This document shows, in pieces, positions 47,001 through 57,651 of a stretch of 64,000 nucleotides of DNA (the stretch's first letter is position 1; every line of letters begins with the position of its first letter). The notes beneath the pieces were generated by a model. It ran no database searches. It was not told where the DNA came from and worked only from the letters and a program-made list of their open reading frames with translations. The stretch comes from Bombyx mori (taxonomy: Eukaryota > Arthropoda > Insecta > Lepidoptera > Bombycidae), in the NCBI RefSeq assembly GCF_030269925.1, contig NC_085131.1:8603501-8667500 (forward strand), in the 5' to 3' direction. The translations under genes and the position numbers were made by a program.

Positions 47001-50000
47001 TTAAAAGATCTAGTAAGGTCGAAAACGCTCGAGAAGTACAACGCCATCTATTGTCAAATGGCGCATATCGAAAATATTCGACTTGACAGGAATGTTCTCG
47101 ATAGTTCTAGGGATGTCGTATCGACTATAAAAGCGTTGCAGGGATGTCACGAAGGCAGTTAATCGAATTTACCCGAAGCGAAACAGCGAACGGATCACCT
47201 AAAGCAAAGCGGAAGAAGTGAATTGAGAATTTTAAAGTGTTCGTTAAGTGTCCTAAGTGTTAATGCAGTTTAAATTTGTACTTCGGTAAAAAAAAAATTA
47301 TCTCTAACCCCAGCGCGTAACAATGTTTATTTCGCTATATCTTCCGCTAGATCTTATCTGCGTTCATCCAAAGTGCGTTTCCAGAGATCTTTTTTACTAG
47401 ATCTGCCATTATCTGGCTTTGGAATGAGCTCTCCTCTACGGTGTTTCCCGAGCGTTATGACATGTCCTTATTCAACCGAGTCTTGTGGAGAGTAGCTTAC
47501 ATTAGGCAAGGATTTGGCTCTGCTGACGTCCATGCGCGACGCGCTCACCATCATGTAGACCGCGTGTTCGTCTGGCTACAAGAGCAAATAAAAAGTCCGA
47601 AATCTTCACTCAGATTAAATTCATTTCAATTAAATTAAAAACGATTAGACACGTTTTATTAAAGATTGATGAACCCTTATCATCTTTCGTATCTAACGTA
47701 GATAGCTATTAAAGTGCATATAGACGTACTAAGGTTCAGATCTGAATTTCGTATTAAATACATGTCAGTTTAATAAATTTCATTGTTGCTATTGAGCTGT
47801 TTCTGTTTCCGCTGGGACTCCAATACTGTCAATGCAATTTGAGGCTTCAATCTTACATCCTAAGGTCTAAGATATCCGCCCGATTTTGAGTTTACCCATG
47901 ATCATCTAGTTTACCCTTCTTAGTAAATTATTTTATTACATTTTTTTTTAAAGTTTTGATTTAAATGAAAAAACGTTAGGTTTATCCGATATTATTGGTA
48001 ACATAAATGTTTTCATAATAATTCTTAATAATTATCATTTACTAGCTGACCCGGCAGAGTTCGTAGTGCCTCAATCGATAAATAAAAAAATCTAAACTTT
48101 GGTATAAAATAAACTTAAAACAAACAAAAGGAATCCGTCCGACGGGGACACATCAAAGGAAAAACAAAATTGTTATTTTTATTTAATTTCGAGCATTTTT
48201 ATATTTATCTATATTTCGAGCATTTTTATATTTTTATATTTATCCTTTTAAACCTTCTCTGGACTTCTACAAATATTTCAAGACCAAAATTAGCCAAATC
48301 GGTCCAGCCGTTCTCGAGTTTTAGCGAGACTAACAAACAGCAATTCATCTTTATATATAAAGATTATTAAAAGCATTACATTATAAAGATAATAAATGTA
48401 ATAAAAAGATCATTGTTCTAATTTTGAGCGGCAACGTTCTCTGGAAAGCGAGACGGGTTGAGCGTGCGGTGAACCCCCACAGCCCCCACTAAACCCGACA
48501 CTGTATCTTCTGCGACGTTTATAAAGACAACTAAATCACCTAACGTTTATTGATATAAGTACATGAGTCTTTATAGCCATTTGAACGGACGTCAAACTAC
48601 AACAGACATGATAGTATTAACAGTGTATTTTATAGTTTTGTGTCTCGTGTTAGGCTCGGATTGTAAATCTGAATCGGGTTCGAACACCGATAGTGAAATG
48701 GCCGCGACATATCCTCACGAAGACGCCGCCGATCTGGCATACAAGAAGTCCGAGGAAACGTACCAGGAATGGGATAAATATTGGAGCGAAGTAATGAATT
48801 CTAGAAGCGACAGCATACTCACCATAACGCAAGGTATTCATTCTTTTTTCTTTTTTTCTGGGCCGGGAAAAAGAAAAAAAGGTATTCATTCATGTGCAAA
48901 CATCATGCATGACACAAACGTTATGATAACGAAATGAGATGACACGTTTCAAATATTTAGTGCATGATTTAAAATGTGGAATAGTTAGAATTTTTTTTAA
49001 TTTAATTTAAAATTACTGGTTAATGTTGTATGAATAACAAACTATGAAATTCGTATATTCGTTTTTTTTATCGGTCATAATAAATATTAAAGTTTGATTG
49101 TATTGAAAAGATATTCTTTCAGTATGCCAATACATAAGCTATATAAGTCTGAGTAATAATATTACGACTGAGAGGTACAATACTTTAGAAAAATAAAAAT
49201 ACCACATAAAGATAAAGTTTCAAAGTTTCTAGTTTGAATGAAAACACATGTATAGCGCAGCTGTGTTTACTGTTGACTAGCTATAATTTTTTTTTTCAAG
49301 ATTTTTATCCGAATTTGAATATAAAACTTAAAACACTTTTCTTCGCTTTTTCAATATGGACTTCCGTGGTCTAATTACTTAATACCAGTTCATTCAATCA
49401 TAATTAAATTTTTATAATAAAGTTAATTCTTAATAAGATTCCATCTGTTCCAATTTTCCATCCCAGAGTTCTTGCTCAGAAAATGCAAGATTACCTTGCT
49501 CGAAAAAAATCGGCACGGATTGTGACAATGGATCCGCAAACCGCAAAGGATCATAAGCCTGTACGCCCATACGACCTATTAACCCGATCACCCTCTTCGG
49601 CCAGCCTATACCTTGGGCCAGGAAGGTCAAGTACCTGGGAGTCACCCTGGATGCATCCATGACATTCCGCCCGCATATAAAAACAGTCCACGACCGTGCC
49701 GCATTTATTCTCGGCAGACTCTATCCCATGATCTGTAAGCGGAGTAAAATGTCCCTTCGATCAAGGTGACACTTTACAAAACTTGCATAAGGTCCGTCAT
49801 GACTTACGCGAGTGTGGTGTTCGCTCACGCGGCCCGCACACACATAGACACCCTCCAATCCCTACAATCCCGCTTTTGCAGGTTAGCCGTCGGGGCTCCG
49901 TGGTTCGTGAGGAACGTTGACTTACACGACGACCTGGGTCTCGAATCAATTCAGAAATACATGAAGTCAGCGTCGGAACAGTACTTCGATAAGGCTATGC

Positions 50001-53000
50001 GTCATGATTATCGCCTTATCGTTGCTGCCGCTGACTACTCCCCGAATCCTGATCATGCAGGAGTCAATCACCGTCGACGCCCTAGACACGTCCTTACGGA
50101 TCCATCAGATCCAATAACCTTTGCATTAGACGCCTTCAGCTCTAATACTAGGAGCAGGCCTAGGGACCCCGGTAACCGTACTCGTCGAACTCGACAAAGA
50201 GGTCGACGTGCAACCTAACCCATGCATCAGCCCGCTGAGTTTCTCGCCGGATCTTCTCAGCGGGTCGCGATTCCGATCCGGTAATAGATTCATTCGCGAA
50301 GCAATTGCTCTTGAGTTGTTAGGTCTCCTTCAGAGGCGCTCGGGCAGTTGTTAGCAAATCCCACCCCTCTTGGCCGAGCCTCTGCTCGCCCACCTGTCCT
50401 GGTGAAACTGGAAAGGCCTTCGGGCCACCAGTAATCTTTCAATTATAAAAAAAGACCTATTAATAAGTACCGCTATTTAAACTTATGATATCCAGTTAGT
50501 CATTTCAAATTGAAATTAAGTGTAAGTGCAGACTTGCGCAGACAAAACGTGCGGATCATACGCTAGACGTTTATTGTATCATGTTTAATTCAATAAGCAC
50601 GAATATCAGCTAATTATATAAATTAAGCTACGAGGGATGTCTTGTATTCGTCACACAGCTGTTTTCCAATTAGAAAACGTGCTTTCTAAACGGACCGGAT
50701 TCTAGAATTTTCTCTCGGAATTTCATTATTAACGTTTCGATTCCAACGTGATCATCCAACCACAATGGTTACGTGCTATCTGATCTGTCTGAGCTATCTG
50801 ATTGCTCAATAAGACTGAGACACAACCAAGGTGCATGTGAAAGATCAATTATCGACATTTAGTTATTTTTTTTGTATTATTTGAAAAGATACGTTATTTA
50901 TTTTTTTTATTTACAGGATTACCTATGAATTGGGAATTGTCGAAGGCAGCTGAAGAAATGAAGGTCAGTAAAAGTTTCGATACATTATTACTGTGTATTA
51001 TTGTTTGCTGATAGTGAACAGAATGGAATGCATATAAAGAGACCAACACTCAGCATTGGTTGAATTTAGCTTGAAGATGAGAGAGAGAAGGAGACGGAGA
51101 GAGAGAGAGAGGGAGGGGGAGAGAGAGAGAGAGAGGGAGGGGGAGAGAGAGAGAGAGGGAGGGGGAGAGAGAGAGAGAGAGGGAGTGTGTGAGAGAGAGA
51201 GAGGGAGTGTGAGAGAGAGAGAGAGAGAGGGAGTGTGAGAGAGAGAGAGAGTGTAATTGGGTTACCTTACCGTACTTCATAACTAGGCCATTTGAGCTAT
51301 TTTAAAAGGTTTTTAATAAATTTAATCTCAGAATAACATAACGAATGGTACTTCAAAATCGCGTCGTTGGGTGTTCGCCCTCCGCCACGGCGAGCGGGTC
51401 GACCTCACGTACGGGCCCTGGGTGCCGCACTGCTTCGAGAACGATACCTACGTGCGGAAAGATTTGAACCTACCGCTGAAGTTGGCGCACAGGTATCACA
51501 CGCAGCATTCGGTTTATAGCTTCGCATTCGTAGGTTCGCGACCGTCGCCTAAGGCCCGTGGTGCTCGCACCGATCCAACTGTACCTCATTAACTATTCTT
51601 ATGTATAAGTAAAGATTGTCTTGTCGGATCCCTCGGATTCATTCTCGATGCTTTTAGGCCTCTCAAGCACCGGTTACCGTCCTTGCCGAACTCGTCGATT
51701 ACGACGAAGAGTTCGACGAGCGAACTAACTAAGTTTCTCGCTGGATCTTATCCATTAACGGTGCTATTAGGAACCACAAGCACCGGTCACCATAGACATA
51801 GCCCACTGAGTTTCTCGCCGGATTTTCTTAGTGAGTCGCGTTTCCGATCCGGTGGTAGATTCTGCGAAGCACTGCTCTTGCTAAGGCCAGTGTTAGCAAC
51901 ACCCCGGTTTGAGCCCCGTGAGCTCACCTACACACGTTAGGGTGAAGCTGAAATAGCCTCTCAAGGATATCAGCGTAGGTAGGAAAAAAAACGCTGGATC
52001 TTCTCAGTGGTTCACGATTCCGATCCGATGGTAGATTCTGCGGAGCACTACTCTCGCTAGTGTTAGCTATTTTTTTCAGTTTGAGCCCGTGAGCTCACCT
52101 AACCATCCGGGCGTAGCTGAAATAACCTCTTTGGCTACCAGCGAATAGGTAGAGGAAAAAAAGTTAAGATATGAGTCGACTATTATCAAAGCCGGCAATG
52201 TGACTTTTGGACAATTATTGGTAAATCAGAAAAACGAATTATTGACTTTGTATTCCATTGGCAGTCACAAAACTCTTCTGAACGAGATCTTAGATAAATA
52301 ACAGGTTAAGTATTAACCTTTATTTAATGCAGGTTTTGAACCGTATTCTTCGAAGGAGACGATTATATTCAATTCAATCTGTATTGACATATCAATAACA
52401 TTTTTTTGTCCAAATGCACAAATTGCCACCTTTGATAATAGACGACTCATATATCTATCAAATCTGTCAAATTAATAAATCAATTGTGAGCGTATTGTGA
52501 CTCCGTACTGTATCTGAGTGGGGGACCATTCTGCCTATTTTCGCTCGAAGCAGACGTTGTCTATGCACTTTAATACCAATAACATTAAGCCACTTAATTA
52601 CGAGAGGTGTCGTGAGCTCGGTAACTCAAACAGTACTTCCTAGATCTTTCTAGAAGGCGCAAGTTTTGCTGTCAAACAATCTTTGTCGTCTAACAAAGTA
52701 ACCAATTATTACGCCTGTTGATCATTGCCATTAATTTTTTTGGATTTTATTTCTCTTTAATAAATGTACTCTATTTCTAATCTAACAAATTTGATTTTAT
52801 CAGAGCCGGTGGTAAAGGAGGGTACGTGAAAGACACCCCGCTGACCAGACTGGGATGGTTCCAAGCGCAGCTGGTGGGGGAGGGGATGAGGATGGCCGGC
52901 GTCTCCATCAAGCACGTGTACGCTTCGCCGGCGCTGAGATGCGTCGAGACTGCTCAGGGATTCCTGGACGGTAAGTTGTTATTGATCTAGCCAAGGCAAA

Positions 53001-54908
53001 ATAAACTCTACGACCGGTTCGAAGAAGTGCCACATTCCTAAGAACCGGCGAAACGAACGCAGCTGATGTGATATATGCGTATATAAAATAAACTATATTT
53101 GTTGCTTAGATGAGGGGACGATTTGACGGCCACGTGCTATTAAATAGTGTGGTTTTTAAATATTTTTTTATGGCTTAGGTAGGTGGACGAGCTCACAGCT
53201 GGTGTTAAGTGGTTACGGGAGCCCATAGACATCTTCAACCTAAATACCGTCACCCACCTTGAGATATGAGTTCTAAGGTCTCAAGTATTACTGCTTCACG
53301 GCAAAAATAGGCAGGGTGGTGGTACCTACCCGTGTGGACTCACAAGAGATCCTTTCACCAGTAAAATAAAATAGAGTGGTTACTGCAGCCCATAGACATC
53401 AACAGCGTTCATGCCTTCACTCAACTTGAGATCCTCTCTGTTTGTGTACAGGCTTGCGTGCGGACCCGTCCGTGAAGATCAAAGTAGAGCCGGGCTTGTT
53501 CGAGTTTAAGAACTGGCACATGCCCAAGGGAATCGACTTCATGACGCCCATCGAACTGTGCAAGGCCGGCCTCAACGTCGACATGACGTAAGCAATCCTT
53601 TATACTGATTCGAATGAAAACGCACGCTCCAGGTTGTCTGATTAATGTGTTTATTGGAAAGGTTTATTAAAGAATATAATTTAACAATGATATGTATTAA
53701 AAAAACAAAAATTGATAGTTAAGTACTGAGGGCTTTAAAATTTTTAGTGGGGACAGAGAGATGTATGTCCGTCGATCTGTGTGCTTAGTGCGAGTTTTTT
53801 AACGTTCTCGATAGCGTAAAAGTTAGTTTAAAGTGTGTAATGGGATCGATTGCCTACGTTTGCCGCTAGGGGCGCTGTTCCAACTGCATACAAAGTTGAG
53901 TTAACTTTTACGCTATCGAGAACGTTAAAAAACTCGCACTAAGCACACTGTCCCGTTTAGAAAGTGACGTTTGTGGATACAGTAGTTTGTATATTATGTA
54001 TTTAAAGGACTTCTGTATAACTTTTTTTTTGCTTTTTAGGAAGTTTTTTTTCGTAGTACAATTAATTGTTAATATAGTGAAAAAAAAATACAGTTCGAAT
54101 TTTGGAATCGTAAATTCCCTTATACTCGTAAGGCAAGAACTCTTCGCTGTAATTGTTACTAATTGTACGAATATATTTTCCGAAAGGTTTCTTTCGTAAG
54201 CCCCTGTCTCCCTGTGAGAGATCGTTACCAGACAAATACTGCCCTGTGACACGGTCCAGTGACGTATTCAGCCAATAACCCGAAGAGAACCCCTCATATT
54301 TTACTAGTTCATGCAGAAATATGCGATTCATTTTTTAGTTACAAACCGTACGTCGAGATGGATGCATCTGCCGAGACAATGGACGAGTTCTTCAAACGCG
54401 GCGAAGTAGCGATGCAGGCCGCCGTCAACGACACCGAAAAAGACGGTAATCGCAAAATTTTTGATGATAATTTTTTTTAATTATTATTTATTTGGGTGGA
54501 CGAGCTCACAGCCCTCGTAGTGTTAAGTGGTTGCTGGAGCCCATAGACATCTAAAATGTAAATGCCGCCGCCCACCTTGAGATATAAGTTCTAAGGTCTC
54601 AGTATGGTTACAACGACAACTATAGAGAAAAAAAAATATTATTCACAAAAGATTTTTTTTTAACAGGCGGTAACGTAATATTCATTGGGCACGCGATCAC
54701 ACTGGACCAGATGGTGGGAGCGCTGCACCGACTCCGCGACGACATGGAGGACGTGCAGCCATACGAAATAGGTAGGAACCTGCTGAAGGTTCCGTACTGT
54801 GCCCTCGGCGCCATGAGAGGCAAGCCTTGGGACGTAGTCTCGCCTCCCTGTCCCCCCTCTATCAACTCTAGTTCTGGAAGGTTCGACTGGAGAATACTAA
54901 TAAAATAA
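32800..54908 (+). CDS. UBASH3: UBASH3/TULA-family protein (UBA, 2H-phosphoesterase, SH3, histidine phosphatase), complete, 14 exons, 691 residues
   Basis: TULA/Sts proteins bind ubiquitin and Cbl-type partners and dephosphorylate tyrosine kinases of the Syk type; insects have one gene (Drosophila CG13604). Exons: 32800-32903, 33063-33303, 33919-34114, 34333-34422, 36766-36938, 39165-39303, 45267-45359, 48654-48833, 50917-50963, 51332-51492, 52804-52970, 53452-53587, 54339-54445, 54667-54908. All junctions are AG/GT and the sum is exactly 692 codons. Domains: UBA (about 15-60, [20 protein letters not shown]); 2H-phosphoesterase with two H-x-T motifs (H107-I-T, H223-I-T); SH3 (about 269-325, [20 protein letters not shown]); phosphatase (about 430-691) with R439-H440-G-E, R520 (ASPALRC), E548 and H620 (GHA), spaced as in the family. 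Start chosen at MANLPPRK, as in relatives; an in-frame ATG lies 34 codons upstream. Introns are full of transposons, the largest ~6 kb. Confidence 0.93.
34783..35941 (-). mobile_element. LINE, 5'-truncated, ~319 codons of reverse transcriptase left
   Basis: On the - strand 35938-34982 is one open frame with the RT core: [41 protein letters not shown] (catalytic YADD), the thumb, and a C-terminal [20 protein letters not shown]. The non-coding tail (34783-34981) ends in a T-run on the + strand, i.e. a poly-A tail. It differs from the jockey copies elsewhere in the window and resembles CR1/Rex-like LINEs of Lepidoptera. Intronic in UBASH3. Confidence 0.8.
37404..37584. mobile_element. Short MITE, family C, copy 1
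   Basis: About 180 bp, nearly palindromic. It ends 'tcgcactaagcacactg' and contains 'cttttacgctatcgagaacg'. Closely related to 53777-53950; both lie in UBASH3 introns. Inverted ends CAGTGTGCTTAGTGCGAG are clear in copy 2 and eroded at the left of copy 1. Confidence 0.75.
38019..38334 (+). mobile_element. Helitron-like element with (TA)n at its 5' part
   Basis: Begins in 'tctatctatatatata', runs through a TA microsatellite (about 38023-38054) and contains 'gctggaccgatttggctaat'. It ends 'gggtcagCTAG' followed by T. It shares full structure with 48042-48365 (reverse) and its 3' half with 1-117. Confidence 0.65.
39477..39726 (+). mobile_element. Helitron-like element, second family
   Basis: Starts TCTATACTAATATATAAATC and ends 'gaagcggacgggtacagCTAG' (interrupted) followed by T. 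TC...CTAG|T termini without inverted repeats fit Helitrons. Intronic in UBASH3. Confidence 0.65.
39778..39907 (+). mobile_element. Jockey-type LINE tail, diverged
   Basis: Contains 'gcgaagcactgctcttgct' and 'gtgagctcatctatcag' and ends 'ggtagggaaaaa'. It is a degraded version of the tail at 51850-51990. Confidence 0.6.
39927..40025 (+). repeat. Tandem repeat, ~35-bp unit, about 2.7 copies
   Basis: Unit 'aaaagtacaagacgaggtcg' plus 'cgcgaattgggcag', repeated head to tail. It runs directly into a truncated Bm1/BMC1 repeat. The open frame at 39920-40168 simply reads through the repeat. Confidence 0.8.
40026..40195 (-). repeat. Bm1/BMC1-type repeat, truncated, reversed
   Basis: Starts inside the unit at 'ggggcagccgttgtaactat' and ends 'catctaagcaataaaaaa'. 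Confidence 0.7.
40286..40962 (-). mobile_element. Jockey-type LINE, 5'-truncated, with target duplication
   Basis: GCTGAGAAA stands directly outside both ends (40277-40285 and 40963-40971). On the - strand the open frame reads [35 protein letters not shown] and YFDK, the C-terminal end of a jockey-clade reverse transcriptase protein. The 3' UTR has 'ccggatcttctcagcgggtc' and 'ctggaaaggcctccgggcca'. The piece at 40200-40276 left of it is another LINE tail, so one LINE entered another. Confidence 0.85.
41356..43032. mobile_element. pogo/Tigger-like MITE, copy 1, carrying a LINE insertion
   Basis: Starts CAGTCAAACCTGGGTAAG and ends 'tatccaggtttgactg', with TA outside both ends (41354-41355, 43033-43034). 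Internal motif 'cctctataagcgaga' repeats. Without the LINE (41817-42771) it is ~720 bp and aligns end to end with 60553-61214. Mariner/pogo class by TA duplication and termini. No transposase. Confidence 0.8.
41817..42771 (+). mobile_element. Jockey-type LINE inserted in the MITE, target duplication CAGTTTA
   Basis: CAGTTTA precedes (41810-41816) and follows (42772-42778) it. The uninterrupted MITE copy at 60553 has a single CAGTTTA at this place, so the insertion point is proven by comparison. It encodes the C-terminal ~245 residues of a LINE ORF2 protein in one open frame ending at 42554: [49 protein letters not shown]. Then comes the standard 3' UTR and A-rich end. Confidence 0.88.
43035..45266. 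other. UBASH3 intron, mostly unclassified
   Basis: AT-rich. A deleted LINE tail lies reversed at about 44013-44110 ('tttctacctaagccttgaga', 'gtgcttgaggtacctaaaag'). Repeated 'cgattattggaac' motifs at about 43856-43880 suggest another pogo-like remnant. No coding exon fits the UBASH3 reading frame between 39303 and 45267. Confidence 0.45.
46188..46385 (+). repeat. Bm1/BMC1-type repeat, 3'-truncated
   Basis: Starts 'gggtcgacgagctcgcagcc' and stops at 'gaaataggcagggtggtaca', lacking the usual final ~45 bp. Confidence 0.75.
46445..46940 (-). mobile_element. RTE-like LINE fragment
   Basis: The - strand frame 46838-46479 reads [39 protein letters not shown] and [16 protein letters not shown], the C-terminal tail of craft/RTE-type endonuclease-reverse transcriptases. 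The 3' end runs into an AAG microsatellite (TTC on the + strand, 46451-46468). Intronic in UBASH3. Confidence 0.75.
46949..47322 (+). mobile_element. Solo LTR, same family as 1855-2194
   Basis: Starts TGTTACGCCGG and ends GCGCGTAACA, 374 bp. TATA box TATAAAAG at 47126-47133, with 'gcgttgcaggga' just after it. It stands in the sense direction in a UBASH3 intron and could start or end transcripts there. No second LTR or coding body is near. Confidence 0.7.
47323..47590 (+). mobile_element. LINE C-terminal scrap
   Basis: Contains [10 protein letters not shown] and, after a frame change, [17 protein letters not shown], the C-terminal end of the LINE type whose - strand copy is at 34783-35941 (which ends [13 protein letters not shown]). 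It starts directly after the solo LTR. Confidence 0.65.
48042..48365 (-). mobile_element. Helitron-like element, reversed
   Basis: Left end is 'actagctgacccggcagag', the reverse complement of the CTAGT end seen at 38334. Right end is 'ctttatatataaagatta', with 'tcggtccagccgttctcgag' inside. Confidence 0.65.
49440..50453 (+). mobile_element. Jockey-type LINE, 5'-truncated
   Basis: A coding stretch from about 49550 is frameshifted near 49765. The open part 49766-50218 reads [52 protein letters not shown] and [19 protein letters not shown]. The 3' UTR has 'ccggatcttctcagcgggtc' and the terminal 'ctttcaattataaaaaaag'. Intronic in UBASH3. Confidence 0.85.
51076..51251 (+). repeat. GA-rich microsatellite/minisatellite
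   Basis: About 175 bp of (GA)n with interspersed GGGAGGGGGA and GGGAGTGTGA blocks, 80 bp upstream of the UBASH3 exon 10 acceptor at 51332. The long frames on both strands here are repeat artefacts. Confidence 0.95.
51600..52163 (+). mobile_element. Stack of three partial jockey-type LINE tails
   Basis: Successive partial copies. The first has 'gtaccgtccttgccgaactc'-like sequence (about 51650-51745). The second has 'agcccactgagtttctcgcc' and ends 'ggtaggaaaaaaaa' (to 51988). The third has 'gctggatcttctcagtggtt' and ends 'ggtagaggaaaaaa' (to 52160). They sit head to tail, suggesting repeated insertion into earlier copies or an internal duplication. Confidence 0.7.
52170..52452. mobile_element. 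MITE, family B, copy 1
   Basis: Starts TATGAGTCGACTATTATCAA and ends GATAATAGACGACTCATA, giving ~30-bp inverted termini ending in TA. It aligns along its whole ~283 bp with 63098-63380. Intronic in UBASH3. TA borders suggest a Tc1/mariner-type origin. Confidence 0.8.
53165..53366 (+). repeat. Bm1/BMC1-type repeat with internal deletion
   Basis: Starts 'ggtggacgagctcacagctg' and ends 'tttcaccagtaaaataaaat'. A block between 'aaggtctcaagta' and 'ttactgcttcacgg' is missing. Confidence 0.7.
53777..53950. mobile_element. Short MITE, family C, copy 2
   Basis: Ends CTGTGTGCTTAGTGCGAG and CTCGCACTAAGCACACTG; the inner arms 'taacgttctcgatagcgtaa' and complement make the element nearly one long palindrome. 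Related to 37404-37584. Confidence 0.8.
54485..54615 (+). repeat. Bm1/BMC1-type repeat, 3'-truncated
   Basis: Starts 'gggtggacgagctcacagcc' and stops after 'tctcagtatggttacaacga', 50 bp before the last UBASH3 exon. Confidence 0.7.
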
Positions 54909-57400
54909 CGAAATTTAGCCAGTAAGATTGTATTCGAGCTAAATTTCAGAAAAAAAATAATGCGATTTGATCAAATTCATTTTTCGACTTTGTTGGTATT
55001 TTACCTTTATTTTGCATTTGCTATATTATAATATACATATATTAAGTCCTGTTACACCGTGTATAAGCGCAGTACTCTTATAAGATTGATAGAATAATTT
55101 AAATGTCAAAATATTTTATAATTACTAATTCTGTAACTAATTGGTTTTTATAATCTAGTACAAACGATAATAATATATTCATGTATTATTATGATAATGT
55201 TATAATTAAAATTACACTTTTTTATTATATAAATTTATAATCTAGCAATATTATTATATAATGTTCTTCTCGTATGTCAATCATCAAAAATACATTACTA
55301 GATATTATATAGATATTAGAATGAAATATTACTAGAATTTTATTTTAATATAAATAAATAAAGACGCACCCAATTCAAATAGATCTTTTATAGTTATTTG
55401 AAGTTTCTTAAAAACTTTTGCTGATAGTGAACACATCATTACAATGAAATAGATCGAAAAATTGACGTTTTTAAATTATGGTACAGAAAAAATTAGTCAT
55501 CATATATGTTGTATCAAATCATTTTTCAATGAGGTTTATTTATGTCGAGGATCGCTGCTGAATCTGAAATCTCAATAATGTACTAGTAAAATATCATTAA
55601 GTGAAAATGGTAATGTTGAACTCAAGACTAAATAATATAACGTTTCCATCGTACGCTTTCATTTACTTCTCAGTATACTTGTCATTTTTCCGTGGTCATA
55701 ACTTTTAGACATTTTTTTTTTTTTAAATCCTATCCCAAAAATGGCATTTCAATCAAATTAAACATGTCCCTGTCCCGCCCAGCGCCCCTAATGAATAAGC
55801 CAAGTCTGGGGATTTTCTGCTGAGCACACCGATCCCAAAAACGATCATAAGGACATCTATAATACTCTCGTTTAATAGAATAAGGTTTGCAGTTTGGAAA
55901 GTTGAACTCGTGAATACAAGATCTTGTCTCGTGTAAATATTTGCTAAACTGAACTTAAACTTAGTTGTAAGTTAAAATTTCGTGAACAAATGCAATCAGC
56001 AGTCTGTCCGGCGTTCCTCGCGTCATCCGTTATATGTAAACAAATTTTAAAAATTAATTTTTTATAGTCTTAACAAAGTAAACAAATATTACACCTATTG
56101 ATCGTTGCCATTTTAAGTTTTATAATTATTTGTTTCTATTTGTTCTGAATAATTGTATTCTATTTCAACTCTATGTTTAAAGTATGTGTACTCATTAATG
56201 TTATAAGTAAACAAAAAAAAAACGTATTTAATCACTTTTATATTGTGTAAGCAATCAGCAACAGATTGCACGTAAATTAGTAAACCGGGACATTTGCCAA
56301 TATACATACGTATACACGCAGGTGCAGTAGAATTGTTAAAAAAATCGAGAATTCACTTATCATACTAGTGCCCAGTGGCCAGTATTTATTCGAGTATTTG
56401 GTGACAATTAAAAATATTTCATTTCGGAATTTTGTTAACAATTCTATTATTATTTTGCGTTTATCGAATGTGATAATCCGTTAGACTGATTAGAATTGGT
56501 TTTCTTTATGTTTTTAATATTAATAATATTAATTAATAATTTAGATTTTAAACTGATATGTGTTTAGATACAATTATAATCCGTGTTTTTTTTTTTTACA
56601 AATAGAGGATTATTTTTAGCAATAGATAAGTGGGCTAAAACCAACAGTTCGAACTGAAGTTTATAATCACATTCGAAAATTTAACTTTTGTGTATGATAT
56701 GATTCGAACAAAACTCACTGTCGCAATATGGTATACACTTGATATGTTTTGTAATAGTTGTAAGAGTAAGGAGAGAAATAAAATATGTAGTCAACACACA
56801 TATCTTCTGTTTTTATTTAATAAAATTCAGCATAAAATACAATTGATATACAAACTACACAACATTATGAAAATCATAAAAATTAAAACTACAAAAAAGT
56901 ACCATAAACTTTCTTGGCCGTAAAACGTATTACCATCTAATCACTTAAGGTTCGACATTTAAAATTTTTCATTAGATACTATAGACATTAGAATTTCACA
57001 TTTCCTTTAAAAATGTAATTGACACGAAGGATGAGTGTTATGGACATTTGATGACTCCATGAACAAATATAAAGACACCTTTAATAACAAAGTTTCGATG
57101 CATAGAACTAACTAACGAGATACTTGACTAGAAAAACGAATATTTAAAAGCAAGAAATGCAACATTAGCCTTAACACTATAACATACAAATCACATTAAA
57201 ACAATAAGTATACAAGAACTGTTGTTTAATATAACTACAAAGCAATATCATGAACAACTATAAAATGAGCAACAGACTTACAAAGTAGTAAAAAAAAAAC
57301 CTGGGCTTGTGAACAATAAGTACAAAACGTAAGGTCATCATCAATATGTGAACTATGACAGAGAGAGACAAATAACAAATAGATCTTACTTTAGTAAAGA
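54909..57400. other. UBASH3 3' UTR and intergenic DNA, no gene seen
   Basis: Strongly AT-rich. Several AATAAA-like signals follow the UBASH3 stop; the first clear ones are near 55360 (ataaataaagacgc). The small frames at 56113-56307 and 56690-56923 are AT-rich, without domains. UBASH3 and ALG12 are tail-to-tail across this region. Confidence 0.5.
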
Positions 57401-57613
57401 CTAGCGACCCGCCCTCGCTTCGCTTCGGAAACATTAAAACACACATGAAACCAAAAAAATAAATAAAAAAAAATTAAAAAAGTAGCCTATGTTCATCAGG
57501 GACAATGTCGGCTTCTAATGAAAAAAGAATTTTTCAAATCGGTCCAGTAGTTTCGGACCCTATTCGAAACAAACAAACAAACAAATCTTTCCTCTTTATA
57601 ATATTAGTATAGA
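57401..57613 (-). mobile_element. Helitron-like element, reversed
   Basis: Left end 'actagcgacccgccctcgc' is the reverse complement of a CTAGT terminus. Right end 'ataatattagtatagata' is the reverse complement of a TCTATACTAATATTAT start. Inside is 'atcggtccagtagtttcgg'. It lies ~40 bp downstream of the ALG12 stop, within its likely 3' UTR. Confidence 0.65.
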
Positions 57614-57651
57614 TATAGATGTACAAACTTCAACAACATATATTACATTAA

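Noticed and set aside
51050..51280. 60-76-codon frames of Ser-Leu or Arg-Glu repeats
   Set aside because: Pure products of the GA microsatellite.
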